Shown here: positions 1 to 9,083 of the stretch, piece after piece
Numbering within the stretch: position 1 is the first letter of the stretch
How the letters are laid out: every line of letters begins with the position of its first letter
From: MAG-121220-bin8 sp965655865
GTDB taxonomy: Bacteria > Bacteroidota > Bacteroidia > Flavobacteriales > Flavobacteriaceae
Length of the DNA: 64,000 nt
NCBI GenBank assembly: GCA_965655865.1
Contig: CBFHJJ010000006.1
Location: forward strand, 1 to 64,000
Reading direction: 5' to 3'
The notes under the pieces: model-generated
What the model saw: the letters and a program-made list of their open reading frames with translations, nothing else
Databases searched by the model: none
Told to the model about the DNA's origin: nothing
Made by a program: the position numbers and the translations under genes

Positions 1-1151
1 TATTGCATGAATAAATTTCCAGATTGAACTCTAGTTTGTATAAATGCTGTTCTTTGTTGAGCTCTTGTTTCACCAGTAGAACTGATAAAAATATTTGCTG
101 CAACTTCATTTATTCCAGCTACAGTTGTTATTGAAAGATCATTTGATGGTCTAAAGTAGATAGTTGCATCAGCACCTCTTTGAGAATTTCTTTCTTGATA
201 CCCATCAATAGTTCTTACAACTCTACCTGAAGCAGCATCTTTTACTTCTTTTACAAATGTAGATGTTGAAGATTCTGGTAAATCAAAATCTTCATTTTCT
301 CCATATTTTAAGTTAAACTTATATCCAAATGTATTTTCATCATTACTAACAGCATGTCTGAAATCCATTTTATACATGTTCATGTCAAAGCTTCCGCCTT
401 TATCAAATCCACCAGCTTGTAAATTAATTGTAGTTCCTGGGTGTTTAAAAGGATCTTTACTTAAATAGTGCACAACACCAGCTCCAACACCAGGACCGTA
501 AAGTGCAGATGCAGGACCCAGTACAACTTCAACTCTTTCTACATCAATATTACTTAAATTACTTACATCAGCGTCAAAGAAGTTTATTCCATTAACATTT
601 AGACCTCTGTAATCTAACATTACTAGAGTAGAGGTGGTAAATAAATCTACATTGTCTCTTAAAGCAACTGATGTTCTATTTGCACCATGTTTGTCAATTT
701 GTACACCTACTAAATCATCTAAAAGAACAATAGAGTTAAAGGCAGATTTGTTTTCAATCTCTTTAGCTCCTACAACTTGAATTGATGAAGCAGCATTGAT
801 GGCTTTTTCAGCTTTTCTAGATCCAGAGATAACAACTTCGTCCAAAGCTTCACCAGAAGATAAGCTTAATTTAATAACTTGATTTTCCGATTTAACTTGG
901 TAAGTTTGTGATTCAAAACCCAAAGAGCTAACCTCTAAAGTCCAAGGAAAATCTTTTTCAGATGAAATGGTAAAGTTACCGTCATCATCAGTAATTACAC
1001 CAGTTGTTGTTCCTTGAATAATTACATTTACTCCGTAGAGTTCGTCAACTCCATCTGTAACCTTTCCTTTTACAGTTTTAGTTTGAGCATTAACCATCAT
1101 AAAAGTGGCTAGCATAAAAACTAAACTAGATAAATAAAATTTAAATTTCAT
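1..1151 (-). CDS. TonB-dependent outer-membrane receptor (N-terminal part, cut by window edge)
   Basis: The reading frame starts at 1151 and runs leftwards off the window, giving 383 codons without a stop. It opens with a signal peptide (about residues 1-23, ending VNAQ). Next is a carboxypeptidase-regulatory-like beta domain (about 25-105, with the typical VKGKVTD start) and then the TonB plug domain (about 115-225), which contains LGPASALYGPG, a standard plug motif. The beta-barrel is just beginning at the edge. Such receptors import large or scarce ligands across the outer membrane using TonB energy. No SusD partner can be judged because the downstream side is outside the window. It lies directly downstream of, and co-directional with, a hydrolase and an acyl-CoA ligase, which hints at uptake of a lipid-like or ester ligand; the ligand itself is inference. 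Confidence 0.9.
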   Translation of the reverse strand, partial: MKFKFYLSSLVFMLATFMMVNAQTKTVKGKVTDGVDELYGVNVIIQGTTTGVITDDDGNFTISSEKDFPWTLEVSSLGFESQTYQVKSENQVIKLSLSSGEALDEVVISGSRKAEKAINAASSIQVVGAKEIENKSAFNSIVLLDDLVGVQIDKHGANRTSVALRDNVDLFTTSTLVMLDYRGLNVNGINFFDADVSNLSNIDVERVEVVLGPASALYGPGVGAGVVHYLSKDPFKHPGTTINLQAGGFDKGGSFDMNMYKMDFRHAVSNDENTFGYKFNLKYGENEDFDLPESSTSTFVKEVKDAASGRVVRTIDGYQERNSQRGADATIYFRPSNDLSITTVAGINEVAANIFISSTGETRAQQRTAFIQTRVQSGNLFMQ

Positions 1152-1224
1152 AATTTGTTGTTTTGGTTTTAATTTAATTTTTTTGTTTGGTTATTAATAA
1201 ATTAATTAATAATTGTAGTATGTA

Positions 1225-2244
1225 TTACGAATATTGTAATATATGTGGCAAAATAATACTATTTATTCGATTTTTAAAATTTTTATTAAAATCATGTCCC
1301 ATCCCTTTGATAATTATAAGCTTTGAACCATGTATAAGAGAAGCTAATTTTTTTGAATGACTAGGTCTAATTAGTGTGTCGTCAGAACCGTGAATTATAA
1401 GGGTTGGGGAGTTAATTGTTTTAAGTTTTCTATATCTCGATCCTGATTTTTTTATTGCATATTTATGTTGATCGAAAGCATTCTTATTAAAACCGTTCCT
1501 GAATTTTATTTCGTACAAAGTTTTTTGAATCTGTTTTTCATAATTAATAACGTAATTGTCTGATCCAACAAATAAGTGATCTAGCTTGAAATGAAATTTT
1601 AGAACTTTATCAATGTTTCTTTTTTTATTTTTATAAGAAAAAATTAGTTTTCTAAGTTGATTTATTCTTTTAGAATCAGGCTTTTCGGCTTCAGGATCTA
1701 AAAGATATCCAGTTGACATTAAGTTTGTCATGGTTATAATTTTCTCTGGATGATTTATAGCAAGTATTTGTGCAATCATTCCTCCCGTAGAATAACCTAT
1801 TACGTGAAACTTTTTTATCATTAAATGACTTGTTACAGCTAGTGCATCTCTAGCCATTTCTTCAAGATTATAAGAATTTGATTTTGACCAATCTTTAATC
1901 CAATCTGATTTACCTAATCCTCTATTGTCAAATCTAATAACTCTAAATCCGTTTTTAAGAATAGTTCTAATCATTTGATCTGGCCATTGAATCATCGTCT
2001 CAGCAGCTCCATTTATAAGAAGAACTGTCCCTTTTGGATTTTCAATATTACATAGGTCTTCGTAAAATATTTTTATATCAATATTTTTTGCATAACCTGT
2101 TTTTTCAGAAACAAATATTGGAATTTGTTTTGATTTTGTAATAGAAATTAATTTATCAATGTAAGAATCAATTAAATTATCTTTTAGTTGACTATTAACA
2201 TAAAAGCCTAATAAAATACTTGAAATAATTATAAAAAAAATCAT
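1225..2244 (-). CDS. Alpha/beta-hydrolase, membrane-anchored or exported
   Basis: This 339-residue protein begins with a hydrophobic segment (about residues 2-15) that could be a signal anchor. It then has the alpha/beta-hydrolase fold: an oxyanion-side NGAAE segment near 79, DNRGLGKS near 106, the nucleophile elbow GYSTGG with Ser152, an acidic pair Asp288/289 in HGSDD, and His317 in GMGHDF. The full triad predicts an active esterase, lipase or thioesterase. It starts 6 bases after the acyl-CoA ligase stop, so the two are probably one transcript. That suggests it frees an acid that the ligase then activates. The substrate cannot be read from sequence. Confidence 0.85.
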   Translation of the reverse strand: MIFFIIISSILLGFYVNSQLKDNLIDSYIDKLISITKSKQIPIFVSEKTGYAKNIDIKIFYEDLCNIENPKGTVLLINGAAETMIQWPDQMIRTILKNGFRVIRFDNRGLGKSDWIKDWSKSNSYNLEEMARDALAVTSHLMIKKFHVIGYSTGGMIAQILAINHPEKIITMTNLMSTGYLLDPEAEKPDSKRINQLRKLIFSYKNKKRNIDKVLKFHFKLDHLFVGSDNYVINYEKQIQKTLYEIKFRNGFNKNAFDQHKYAIKKSGSRYRKLKTINSPTLIIHGSDDTLIRPSHSKKLASLIHGSKLIIIKGMGHDFNKNFKNRINSIILPHILQYS

Positions 2245-2250
2245 TTTATA

Positions 2251-3915
2251 TTATTCCCAAATAACAACTTCATCACTCTTAAGCCAATTCAAATATTGAT
2301 TAGAAAATTTTTCATCAATTTTTGATCTTTTAATTTTTAAAGTTGGAGTGGTCATTCCATTTTCAGGGAGCCAGTCTTCTTGAACAAAAATTATTTTTGA
2401 CATTTTTTTATAATTATCCAAATTGCTGTTCACTTTTTCTAAAATCTTAGAAATTTTAGAATTTGTAACTTCCTTATTGTTTTTTGCAATTTCAGTAGGT
2501 ACAGCTAGAAGAATAGGTTGATCGCAATTTAGACCAACTACACATACCTGAGAAAATTCTGAAACGTTACCAAAATAAGCTTCTAAAACACCAGGTTCAA
2601 TATATTTTCCTTTCGATGTTTTGAACATGTCTTTAATTCTCCCGGTTATGTATAAAAAACCATCATCATCAATATGACCTTTATCTCCTGTATGTAACCA
2701 TCCATCTTTTAAAGTTTCATTAGTCACTTCTTCATTTTTATAGTAACAACTTAATGTGAAAGGTCCTTTCATTAAAATTTCACCTTGATCACTTATTTTT
2801 AAGTCAACTCCAGGTGTGGGTCTTCCAACAGATCCTCTTCCAAGAGGCTGGTAAGGATCTAAGTTTGTACATGTAGCACAATTTTCAGTCATTCCATATC
2901 CGTTTGTAATGAAAATACCAAGACTTCTATACCAGTCTAATAATTCAAGCGGCATTGCTGCAGCACCCGTTACTAAAGCTTTTGCCTTGGACATACCCAG
3001 TGCACCCTTCAATTTTCTTTTTATTAACCAAGAAATAATAGGAATTTTTAATAGCTTATCAAGCTTTGCTTGAGGCATTTTCATTAATATTTTTTCTTGA
3101 AACTTCATATAAATTCTTGGAACTCCTTGAAAAGCTGTAGGTTGTGTGTCATTTAAATTTTGACCAAATGTTTCTAGTGATTCAACAAAGGAAATAGTTC
3201 CTCCATATCTAAAAGCAACATGCTCGATAACAACTCTCTCAAAAATATGGTTTAAGGGCATATAGGATATAAATCGATTTTTACCACTTAAATCAACTTT
3301 TAGCGGGTTTCCATCTTCAGTTATTCTTTTTGTATTGAAAAGGGTTTCATAAGTTAATACAACTCCTTTAGGGTCTCCTGTTGTACCGGACGTAAAGATC
3401 ACAGTCCATGTATCTTTAAGATTAGGTCTAAAATCCTCAGTTTGAGCTTCAAATTTATTAATAAATTCATGCCACTGATGACCAGTCTCGACTTTTGAAT
3501 GATCTTTGTATTGAGGGAAAGCTATAATAGGCATTTCTAAATCAACACCTTTTTTCATTTCTTCCCAATTTTCTAACTTACCAACAAACAAAGCTTTAAC
3601 ATCTCCAAAAGTTAAAAGATTTTTAATTTCTTTAGAATTAAGAGTTGGGAAAAAAGGAACAGATATATAACCAGCCATAGAAATTGCAAGGTCTGCAATT
3701 ACCCATTCTCTACAATTTTTAGAAACTAATCCAATGTGACTGTCTTTTTCTAAACCTAAACTTTTTAATCCGTTGGATAGTTTTCTGGCCATTAAACCTA
3801 CTTCGTTCCAAGTGTAAGTTTCCCATAAGTTTCCAAATGGTTGCTTTAAAAAAGGTTGTTCTGCCAATTCTTTTTCCCATTTATAAAAAGGAAAGTCAAA
3901 TAACTCGTTGTTCAT
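2251..3915 (-). CDS. Long-chain-type acyl-CoA synthetase (AMP-forming)
   Basis: This 554-residue adenylate-forming enzyme activates a carboxylic acid to its CoA thioester using ATP. The P-loop FTSGTTGDPKG is at about 174-184, NGYGMTE at 338-344, DGWLHTGD at 404-411 and the hinge/linker GRIKDMFKTSKG at 425-436. A lysine in the C-terminal TPTLKIKR stretch fits the catalytic lysine. Length and motifs resemble the long-chain (FadD/ACSL) branch rather than acetyl-CoA synthetase. It lies between the MFS transporter (107-base gap) and the alpha/beta hydrolase (6-base gap), all leftward. It is the likely entry step feeding the divergent beta-oxidation operon. Chain length or ring structure of the acid is not predictable here. 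Confidence 0.92.
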   Translation of the reverse strand: MNNELFDFPFYKWEKELAEQPFLKQPFGNLWETYTWNEVGLMARKLSNGLKSLGLEKDSHIGLVSKNCREWVIADLAISMAGYISVPFFPTLNSKEIKNLLTFGDVKALFVGKLENWEEMKKGVDLEMPIIAFPQYKDHSKVETGHQWHEFINKFEAQTEDFRPNLKDTWTVIFTSGTTGDPKGVVLTYETLFNTKRITEDGNPLKVDLSGKNRFISYMPLNHIFERVVIEHVAFRYGGTISFVESLETFGQNLNDTQPTAFQGVPRIYMKFQEKILMKMPQAKLDKLLKIPIISWLIKRKLKGALGMSKAKALVTGAAAMPLELLDWYRSLGIFITNGYGMTENCATCTNLDPYQPLGRGSVGRPTPGVDLKISDQGEILMKGPFTLSCYYKNEEVTNETLKDGWLHTGDKGHIDDDGFLYITGRIKDMFKTSKGKYIEPGVLEAYFGNVSEFSQVCVVGLNCDQPILLAVPTEIAKNNKEVTNSKISKILEKVNSNLDNYKKMSKIIFVQEDWLPENGMTTPTLKIKRSKIDEKFSNQYLNWLKSDEVVIWE

Positions 3916-4022
3916 ATTATTTTATTTTGTTGTAATAATTTATTGAAATTAAGGTTTTTTTATTAAAACACATTCATAAATAAATATCCAATATTTGCCA
4001 AGTTAATTAAAAAACAAATGTT

Positions 4023-5423
4023 TTATCCTCGCAACTTTTTTCTTATTTCTAAGTATTTCTTTTTAGTAATTGGATATTTTAAAATAAAAAAAATGGATAA
4101 AAAATAAATTACCATTAAAAGTGGACCGCCAATCAATCCAAGTTTTGAAATAATTTCAGTTGGAATATTTTCAATTTCAGTTTGAGTAGGAAATGAAATT
4201 ATTTTTAATAGAATACCCGCAAAGAAATACCCTAAACCAACTGTTAATTTATAAGCAAATGACATAGTTGAAAAAAATAAACCTTCATGTCTTTGATTAG
4301 TTATTGATTCGTATTCATCAACTACATCAGCCATCATTGAATTTACTAAACTCATTGAAGTCCATAAAAAAATATAAGCAATTGTAGTAAATAAAAAATA
4401 TGTTACTATCAGAAGTGGGTCTCCATTGTCAGGAAAAAACCCAAATATTCTAAGATTAAATGGACTAGACATAAACAAACCAAAAAGAAATGTACTTATG
4501 ATAACTCCAGTTTTTTTATCAAATTTCTCACCAATTTTAGGTGCAGTAAACAAAGAAATTACACCTCCAATTGCACCAGAGAAAATAATTATTGCTATTT
4601 CGTTTTGGTTTAATTCAAAAAAGAATGAAAGAAAATAAGTTATCAAAGAATTCCCCATTCCTAGTGCAATATATATCATCATTGTAAATAGAACTAAAGA
4701 GTTGAAGGACCTCATTTTAAAGGCTGTAGTTATATTTTTAAACAATGATTTTAAGGATTCTTTTTTGTGCATTTTAGGAAGCTTAGGAATTGTATGTTTT
4801 GTTCCATAAACACTAAGTAAAATGGTTGATATCATAATTAATGCACAAAACATAGCAAACTTTGGATAAGCATTGACATTTAATAGTCCTGTGGACATTC
4901 CCTTTTCAGGAACAAAAAAATAAACTAACCCAATAAATGATACTAATGGAGAGACTAATGTTGCAAACATTATTCTGTAACTTGTTATAACAGTTCTTTC
5001 ATTATAGTCTGAACTAAGTTCAGCACCTAACGACATTCCAGGAACTAAAAAAAGAGATAAAAAAAATCTAATCAAAATTGAAAAAAAAGTCATCCATAGA
5101 AATAATCCAAATTGACCTAAGTCATCAAAAGGTTTAAAAAGTAGATAAGTTGAAATTCCAAGAGGAATGGCTGACATTGCCATAAATGGATGTCTTCTGC
5201 CATATTTTTTTGATTTGTAATTATCTGAAATTGTTCCAATTATTGGATCAGAAATAGCATCAAATAAAAGAGCGATTAGAGTAGCTATTCCAGTATATAT
5301 TTGATCCAGTCCAAGAATTTGACTAAAATAAAAGAAAACAAAAACAGCATATAAAATATCTTTAATTCCAACAGAAATAAAGCCCATTCCATAAAAAATT
5401 TTTGTTTTATTATTTACACTCAT
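4023..5423 (-). CDS. MFS transporter, GPH (MelB-like) cation symporter family
   Basis: This 466-residue polytopic inner-membrane protein has about 12 predicted membrane segments. Its N-terminal half carries the glycoside-pentoside-hexuronide family signature: a conserved Asp in LLFDAISDPIIGTISD (about 51-66) followed by KYGRRHPFM. Members move substrates with Na+ or H+. Classical members carry sugars, but many orphan members sit in non-sugar clusters, so the substrate is open. Being between a divergent acyl-CoA catabolic operon and an acyl-CoA ligase, it is likelier to import the acid that these enzymes process. It is the first gene of the leftward group and has its own TAnnTTTG-like box upstream. 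Confidence 0.88.
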   Translation of the reverse strand: MSVNNKTKIFYGMGFISVGIKDILYAVFVFFYFSQILGLDQIYTGIATLIALLFDAISDPIIGTISDNYKSKKYGRRHPFMAMSAIPLGISTYLLFKPFDDLGQFGLFLWMTFFSILIRFFLSLFLVPGMSLGAELSSDYNERTVITSYRIMFATLVSPLVSFIGLVYFFVPEKGMSTGLLNVNAYPKFAMFCALIMISTILLSVYGTKHTIPKLPKMHKKESLKSLFKNITTAFKMRSFNSLVLFTMMIYIALGMGNSLITYFLSFFFELNQNEIAIIIFSGAIGGVISLFTAPKIGEKFDKKTGVIISTFLFGLFMSSPFNLRIFGFFPDNGDPLLIVTYFLFTTIAYIFLWTSMSLVNSMMADVVDEYESITNQRHEGLFFSTMSFAYKLTVGLGYFFAGILLKIISFPTQTEIENIPTEIISKLGLIGGPLLMVIYFLSIFFILKYPITKKKYLEIRKKLRG

Positions 5424-5475
5424 TTAAAAAATTAAAATTTAGTTTTAAAATCACAAATTTGATTTTAAAAATATA

Positions 5476-5483
5476 CAAATTTA
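5476..5483 (-). promoter_or_regulatory. Candidate -7 box for the leftward MFS/ligase/hydrolase genes
   Basis: On the minus strand this reads TAAATTTG, matching the Bacteroidota -7 consensus TAnnTTTG. It lies 53 bases upstream of the transporter start. No clear TTTG is seen at the -33 position, so support is partial. Confidence 0.35.
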
Positions 5484-5508
5484 AAGGCAATATATTTTTC
5501 ATTAAATT

Positions 5509-5516
5509 TATCTTTG
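5509..5516 (+). promoter_or_regulatory. Candidate -7 box for the acyl-CoA catabolic operon
   Basis: TATCTTTG matches TAnnTTTG exactly, 39 bases before the carboxyltransferase start. Transcription would begin near 5522. No good -33 TTTG is visible, so the promoter may need an activator or be weak. It faces away from the leftward box at 5476-5483. Confidence 0.45.
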
Positions 5517-5555
5517 TTATAATAATTAATCCATTTAAATAAAAATGATTATTTA

Positions 5556-7154
5556 ATGAAAATCCGAAAGCCAAGTGTTGATGTTTTAAGTTCAAATTTT
5601 ATTGAAAATGAGATTTCAATGAAGAAATTATTGAGTGAACTAAATTCTTATTATAAGTTGTCAAAACAGGAAGGAAGTGCAGCTCAAATAAAAAGAACAA
5701 GAAGTAGAAAAAAATTACTTGCTAGAGAAAAAATAGATTTATTACTTGATAAAAAGAAACCTCACATAGAATTAATGCCTCTTGCTGGTTTAAAACATGA
5801 AAATGGTTTTGGTGCTGGAGGAACAACCGTTGTTGTATTAGGTTATGTTTCAAATGTTCTTTGTTTAATTAATGCCAACGTTTCAACTAGAAAAGCTGGT
5901 GCAGTTGATTATGCCACAAGTTTAAAAAACTTAAGATTATCTCAGATAGCCAAAGAAAATAAATTACTAACTATCAATTTAGTTGAAAGCGGTGGAGCTA
6001 ATCTTCCTGATCAAGACAGAGTTTTTAATAATTATGGTAAGTTTTTCTTTGAGATGTCTAAAAGATCAAAAGAAGGAATACCAACAATTTCTGTTGTTTT
6101 TGGTAATGCAACTGCTGGCGGGGCTTATGTTCCAGGAATGTCTGATTATTCAATTTTTCAAAAGAACACGGCTAAAGTATTTTTAGCTGGTCCTCCACTT
6201 GTTAAAATGGCAACAAATGAAGATGCTAACGATGAGGAATTAGGGGGCGCTCAAATGCATAGTAGTATTTCTGGAGTTTCAGATTTTTTAGCTAAAAATG
6301 AAAAGGATGCAATTGAAATAACAAAAAAATTAATTAAAAACATTAAGAAACCAACTCAAAATAAATTTGAAATCGATTCAATTGCTCCAATATTTGATAA
6401 AAAAGAGATTTTAGGGATTATTCCATCACATTTAAAAAAACCTTTTGATATAAGAGATCTTGTAAAAAGATTTGTAGATGGATCTGAATTTATTGAATTT
6501 AAAGAAAATTATGGCAGAACAATGTTTTGTTGTTGGACTAAAATAAATGGTTATCCTGTTGGAATTATTGCAAATAATGGAGTGATTTTTCTTGAGTCTG
6601 CAAGAAAAGCGACACATTTTATACAATTGGCGAATAAGTCAAATATTCCTTTACTATTTATACACAATACAACCGGCTTTATGGTTGGAAAAAAGTATGA
6701 ACAAAATGGCATGATTAACGTTGGTTCTCAATTAATACATGCTGTTTCTGGAAGTACAGTTCCACATATTAGTCTTCAGGTTGGAAATTCTTATGGTGCA
6801 GGAAATTATGCTATGTGTGGTAGATCTTTTGAACCTAGATTTCTATTTTCTTATCCTAATGCAAAATCTGGTGTTATGGGTGCGGATCAGTTATCAGGTG
6901 TAATGGAAATTATTAAAAGAAATTCTGCATCTTCATTAAATAAAGTAATAGATGAAGATAAGCTTAAAATAGAAAAGAAGAAACTAGCCGAACAGGCTGA
7001 TCAGAAAGCTAGTGTTTGGCATACTACATCTGAGGTATGGGACGATGGAGTTATTGATCCAACTGATACCAGAAAATTTTTATCCTTGGCTTTGGCTACC
7101 GTTTACAGTAGTGAAATAAAAGGGTCTAGTTCGTTTGGCGTATTTAGAATGTAA
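5556..7154 (+). CDS. Acyl-CoA carboxylase, carboxyltransferase (beta) subunit
   Basis: This 532-residue protein has the duplicated crotonase-like fold of biotin-dependent carboxyltransferases. ESGGANLPDQ (about 144-153) and AGGAYVPGMSDY (about 188-199) belong to the N-terminal half. The C-terminal half carries NTTGFMVG and a GAGNYAMCGR segment. Overall similarity is to methylcrotonyl-CoA and geranyl-CoA carboxylase beta subunits, which move CO2 from carboxybiotin to an acyl-CoA. No biotin carboxylase or biotin-carrier gene is present in the window, so the alpha subunit must come from elsewhere. It is the first gene of a nine-gene rightward run, 9 bases before a crotonase. The substrate assignment (methylcrotonyl-, geranyl-, propionyl- or another CoA) is uncertain. 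Confidence 0.88.
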   Translation: MKIRKPSVDVLSSNFIENEISMKKLLSELNSYYKLSKQEGSAAQIKRTRSRKKLLAREKIDLLLDKKKPHIELMPLAGLKHENGFGAGGTTVVVLGYVSNVLCLINANVSTRKAGAVDYATSLKNLRLSQIAKENKLLTINLVESGGANLPDQDRVFNNYGKFFFEMSKRSKEGIPTISVVFGNATAGGAYVPGMSDYSIFQKNTAKVFLAGPPLVKMATNEDANDEELGGAQMHSSISGVSDFLAKNEKDAIEITKKLIKNIKKPTQNKFEIDSIAPIFDKKEILGIIPSHLKKPFDIRDLVKRFVDGSEFIEFKENYGRTMFCCWTKINGYPVGIIANNGVIFLESARKATHFIQLANKSNIPLLFIHNTTGFMVGKKYEQNGMINVGSQLIHAVSGSTVPHISLQVGNSYGAGNYAMCGRSFEPRFLFSYPNAKSGVMGADQLSGVMEIIKRNSASSLNKVIDEDKLKIEKKKLAEQADQKASVWHTTSEVWDDGVIDPTDTRKFLSLALATVYSSEIKGSSSFGVFRM

Positions 7155-7163
7155 ATATTTATT

Positions 7164-7976
7164 ATGAAATATTTTAATGAAAACGATGTTAAAAACATAA
7201 AGTCATACAATTTTGATTTTATAGAATTTGAAGAGTCAAATCACGTTTTTACTTTAACATTAAATCGACCTAAAAAGAAAAACGCTCTAAATCCTCAAAT
7301 GATTAATGAAATAGCATTTGCCTTTCAATATGTTTCGTGCTCTAAAAGTATTAGAGCTTTATTATTAAAATCAAATGGAGATGTATTTTGTTCAGGATTA
7401 GATCTTAAAGCTATTAATGGTGACATTGAAAAAAATAATTCAACTGTACCAAAAGCTAATTCAAAAATATTGATAGGAGAACTATTTAATAAGTTATACA
7501 AACCAAAAATCTGTCAGTTGGAAGGAGACGTATATGCTGGTGGTTTTTTGTTAATTGCTGGATGTAATTATGTTGTTTCAAAAGAAGGTTTAAAATTGGG
7601 CCTTCCAGAAGTTAAAAGAGGAATTTTCCCAATGCAAGTTATGGAATCTCTTTCTAAAGTTGTTTCCTTTAGAAATGTAATGGATTGGTGTATTAGAGGC
7701 TATAACTTAGATGTTAAAACTGCTCATTCTTGGGGATTGATTTCTAAAATAGTAGACCAAGCTAATATTGAATCTTATGTTTCAAAATGGTTAAAAGAGG
7801 TTACCAGGAATTCTCCTTTTGCCATAAAACATGGTTTAGAAGCAATGGATAATATAAAATCTAGTGAATCAAATCATGAATATCTTCTGCAAATGTTAGA
7901 ATTGGTTTTGAAATCTGACGATGCTAGGGAAGGAATTGCTGCTTTTAAAGAAAAAAGAAATCCTAACTGGAAATAA
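7164..7976 (+). CDS. Crotonase-family protein (enoyl-CoA hydratase/isomerase type)
   Basis: The protein has 270 residues. The oxyanion-hole segments are clear: FCSGLDLK at 75-82 and AGGFLL at 125-130. Glu149 in LPEV corresponds to one of the two catalytic glutamates of enoyl-CoA hydratase. The other (in GGCELA of the rat enzyme) falls on a leucine in GGFLLIAG. It therefore may not be a standard hydratase; isomerase, hydrolase or lyase activity is possible. It follows the carboxyltransferase by 9 bases, and in leucine and acyclic-terpene degradation a crotonase follows the carboxylase step. Family assignment is firm; the reaction is not. Confidence 0.85.
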   Translation: MKYFNENDVKNIKSYNFDFIEFEESNHVFTLTLNRPKKKNALNPQMINEIAFAFQYVSCSKSIRALLLKSNGDVFCSGLDLKAINGDIEKNNSTVPKANSKILIGELFNKLYKPKICQLEGDVYAGGFLLIAGCNYVVSKEGLKLGLPEVKRGIFPMQVMESLSKVVSFRNVMDWCIRGYNLDVKTAHSWGLISKIVDQANIESYVSKWLKEVTRNSPFAIKHGLEAMDNIKSSESNHEYLLQMLELVLKSDDAREGIAAFKEKRNPNWK

Positions 7977-8009
7977 CAATTTTATTTTTTGAGTTTGTTA
8001 TGCTTGCAT

Positions 8010-8043
8010 AGTATTTTTTTATACTTTAGTATTTTAATACTAA
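8010..8043. repeat. Two adjacent inverted repeats, candidate operator
   Basis: The 109-base gap between the first crotonase and the MDR reductase holds AGTAT-N6-ATACT (8010-8025) followed at once by the perfect 18-base palindrome TTAGTATT-TT-AATACTAA (8026-8043). The half-site AGTAT thus occurs in two mirrored pairs. It lies 43-76 bases before the start at 8086. The arrangement suits binding of a dimeric repressor such as a TetR or GntR acyl-CoA sensor, or a hairpin; no such regulator is encoded nearby. Confidence 0.45.
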
Positions 8044-8085
8044 TTCATATATTACATTTAAAATCAAATAATAAAACTCATAAAA

Positions 8086-9081
8086 ATGTTAAAAAATAAA
8101 GTTGTTAAATTGTCATCTCGACCAACAGGTTTTCCATCCGAAGACACATGGGTTCATGAAACTGAAGACGTCAGAGAAATAAATGATGGAGAAATTCTTT
8201 TGAAAAATTTATATATTTCTTTTGATCCAGCAATGAGAGGATGGTTAAATGAAACTAGATCGTATATTCCTCCAGTTCAAATTGGTGAAGTCATGAGAGC
8301 TGGAACTATTGGAGAAGTTGTAGAATCAAAAAACCCAAATTTTAACAAAGGTGATGTTCTTTCAGGTTGGGGTGGAGTTCAAGAATATTCAATTTCTAAT
8401 GGAAAAGGATACTTTAAGGTCCCAAGTACTAAAATTCCATTACCAACTTTTATTGGAACTTTAGGAATGCCAGGAATGACTGCATACTTTGGTATTCTTG
8501 AAGTTGGTAAAATAAAAGAAGGTGATACCGTTTTAGTATCAGCTGCTGCAGGTGCTGTTGGAAGTATAGTTGGTCAAATTGCAAAAATTAAAGGATGTAA
8601 GGTTGTTGGTATTGCTGGTGGTAAGGACAAGTGTGATTATGTCATTAATGAACTTGGTTTTGATGGTTGTATTGACTACAAAAATGAAAGTGTAAAAAGA
8701 GGTATAAAAAGAGAATGCCCCGACGGAATTGACGTTTATTTTGATAATGTTGGTGGTGAGATTTTAGATGCTGCTCTTGTTTTTTTAAGAATGGGAGCTC
8801 GAATTGTAGTTTGTGGAGCTATTTCGCAATACAATGAAATGTCAGCCAAAGGCCCAGATAATTATTTGTCTTTGCTTGTAAACAGAGCATCAATGAAAGG
8901 AATGGTTGTTTTTGATTATGCCAAAAATTATCCTACTGCAACTAAAGAAATGTCTCAATGGATTTTAGAGGGTACTCTAAAATCAAAAGAGGACATTTAC
9001 GAAGGAATAGAAAACTTTTATGAAGTTTTTAAAAAATTATTTAACGGAGACAAAAAAGGTAAATTAATATTAAAAATATAG
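8086..9081 (+). CDS. NADP-dependent MDR oxidoreductase (CurA/prostaglandin-reductase-like)
   Basis: This 331-residue zinc-independent medium-chain reductase is similar in layout to prostaglandin reductases and CurA. The GroES-like N-terminal half has SFDPAMRGW (about 45-53) and a [10 protein letters not shown] segment near 67. The Rossmann nucleotide-binding loop AAAGAVGS is at 153-160. No structural zinc cysteine cluster is seen. Relatives reduce the double bond of alpha,beta-unsaturated ketones or aldehydes with NADPH. In this operon it could reduce an enone or a 2,4-dienoyl-type intermediate. The thiolase starts 2 bases after its stop, so co-translation is likely. Family call is secure; substrate is inference. 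Confidence 0.88.
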   Translation: MLKNKVVKLSSRPTGFPSEDTWVHETEDVREINDGEILLKNLYISFDPAMRGWLNETRSYIPPVQIGEVMRAGTIGEVVESKNPNFNKGDVLSGWGGVQEYSISNGKGYFKVPSTKIPLPTFIGTLGMPGMTAYFGILEVGKIKEGDTVLVSAAAGAVGSIVGQIAKIKGCKVVGIAGGKDKCDYVINELGFDGCIDYKNESVKRGIKRECPDGIDVYFDNVGGEILDAALVFLRMGARIVVCGAISQYNEMSAKGPDNYLSLLVNRASMKGMVVFDYAKNYPTATKEMSQWILEGTLKSKEDIYEGIENFYEVFKKLFNGDKKGKLILKI

Positions 9082-9083
9082 AT

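Noticed and set aside
4003..4021. Small palindrome AAAACAAATGTTTT after the MFS gene
   Set aside because: A six-base arm in very A/T-rich DNA with no clear T-run. It may end transcription weakly, but I cannot separate it from chance.
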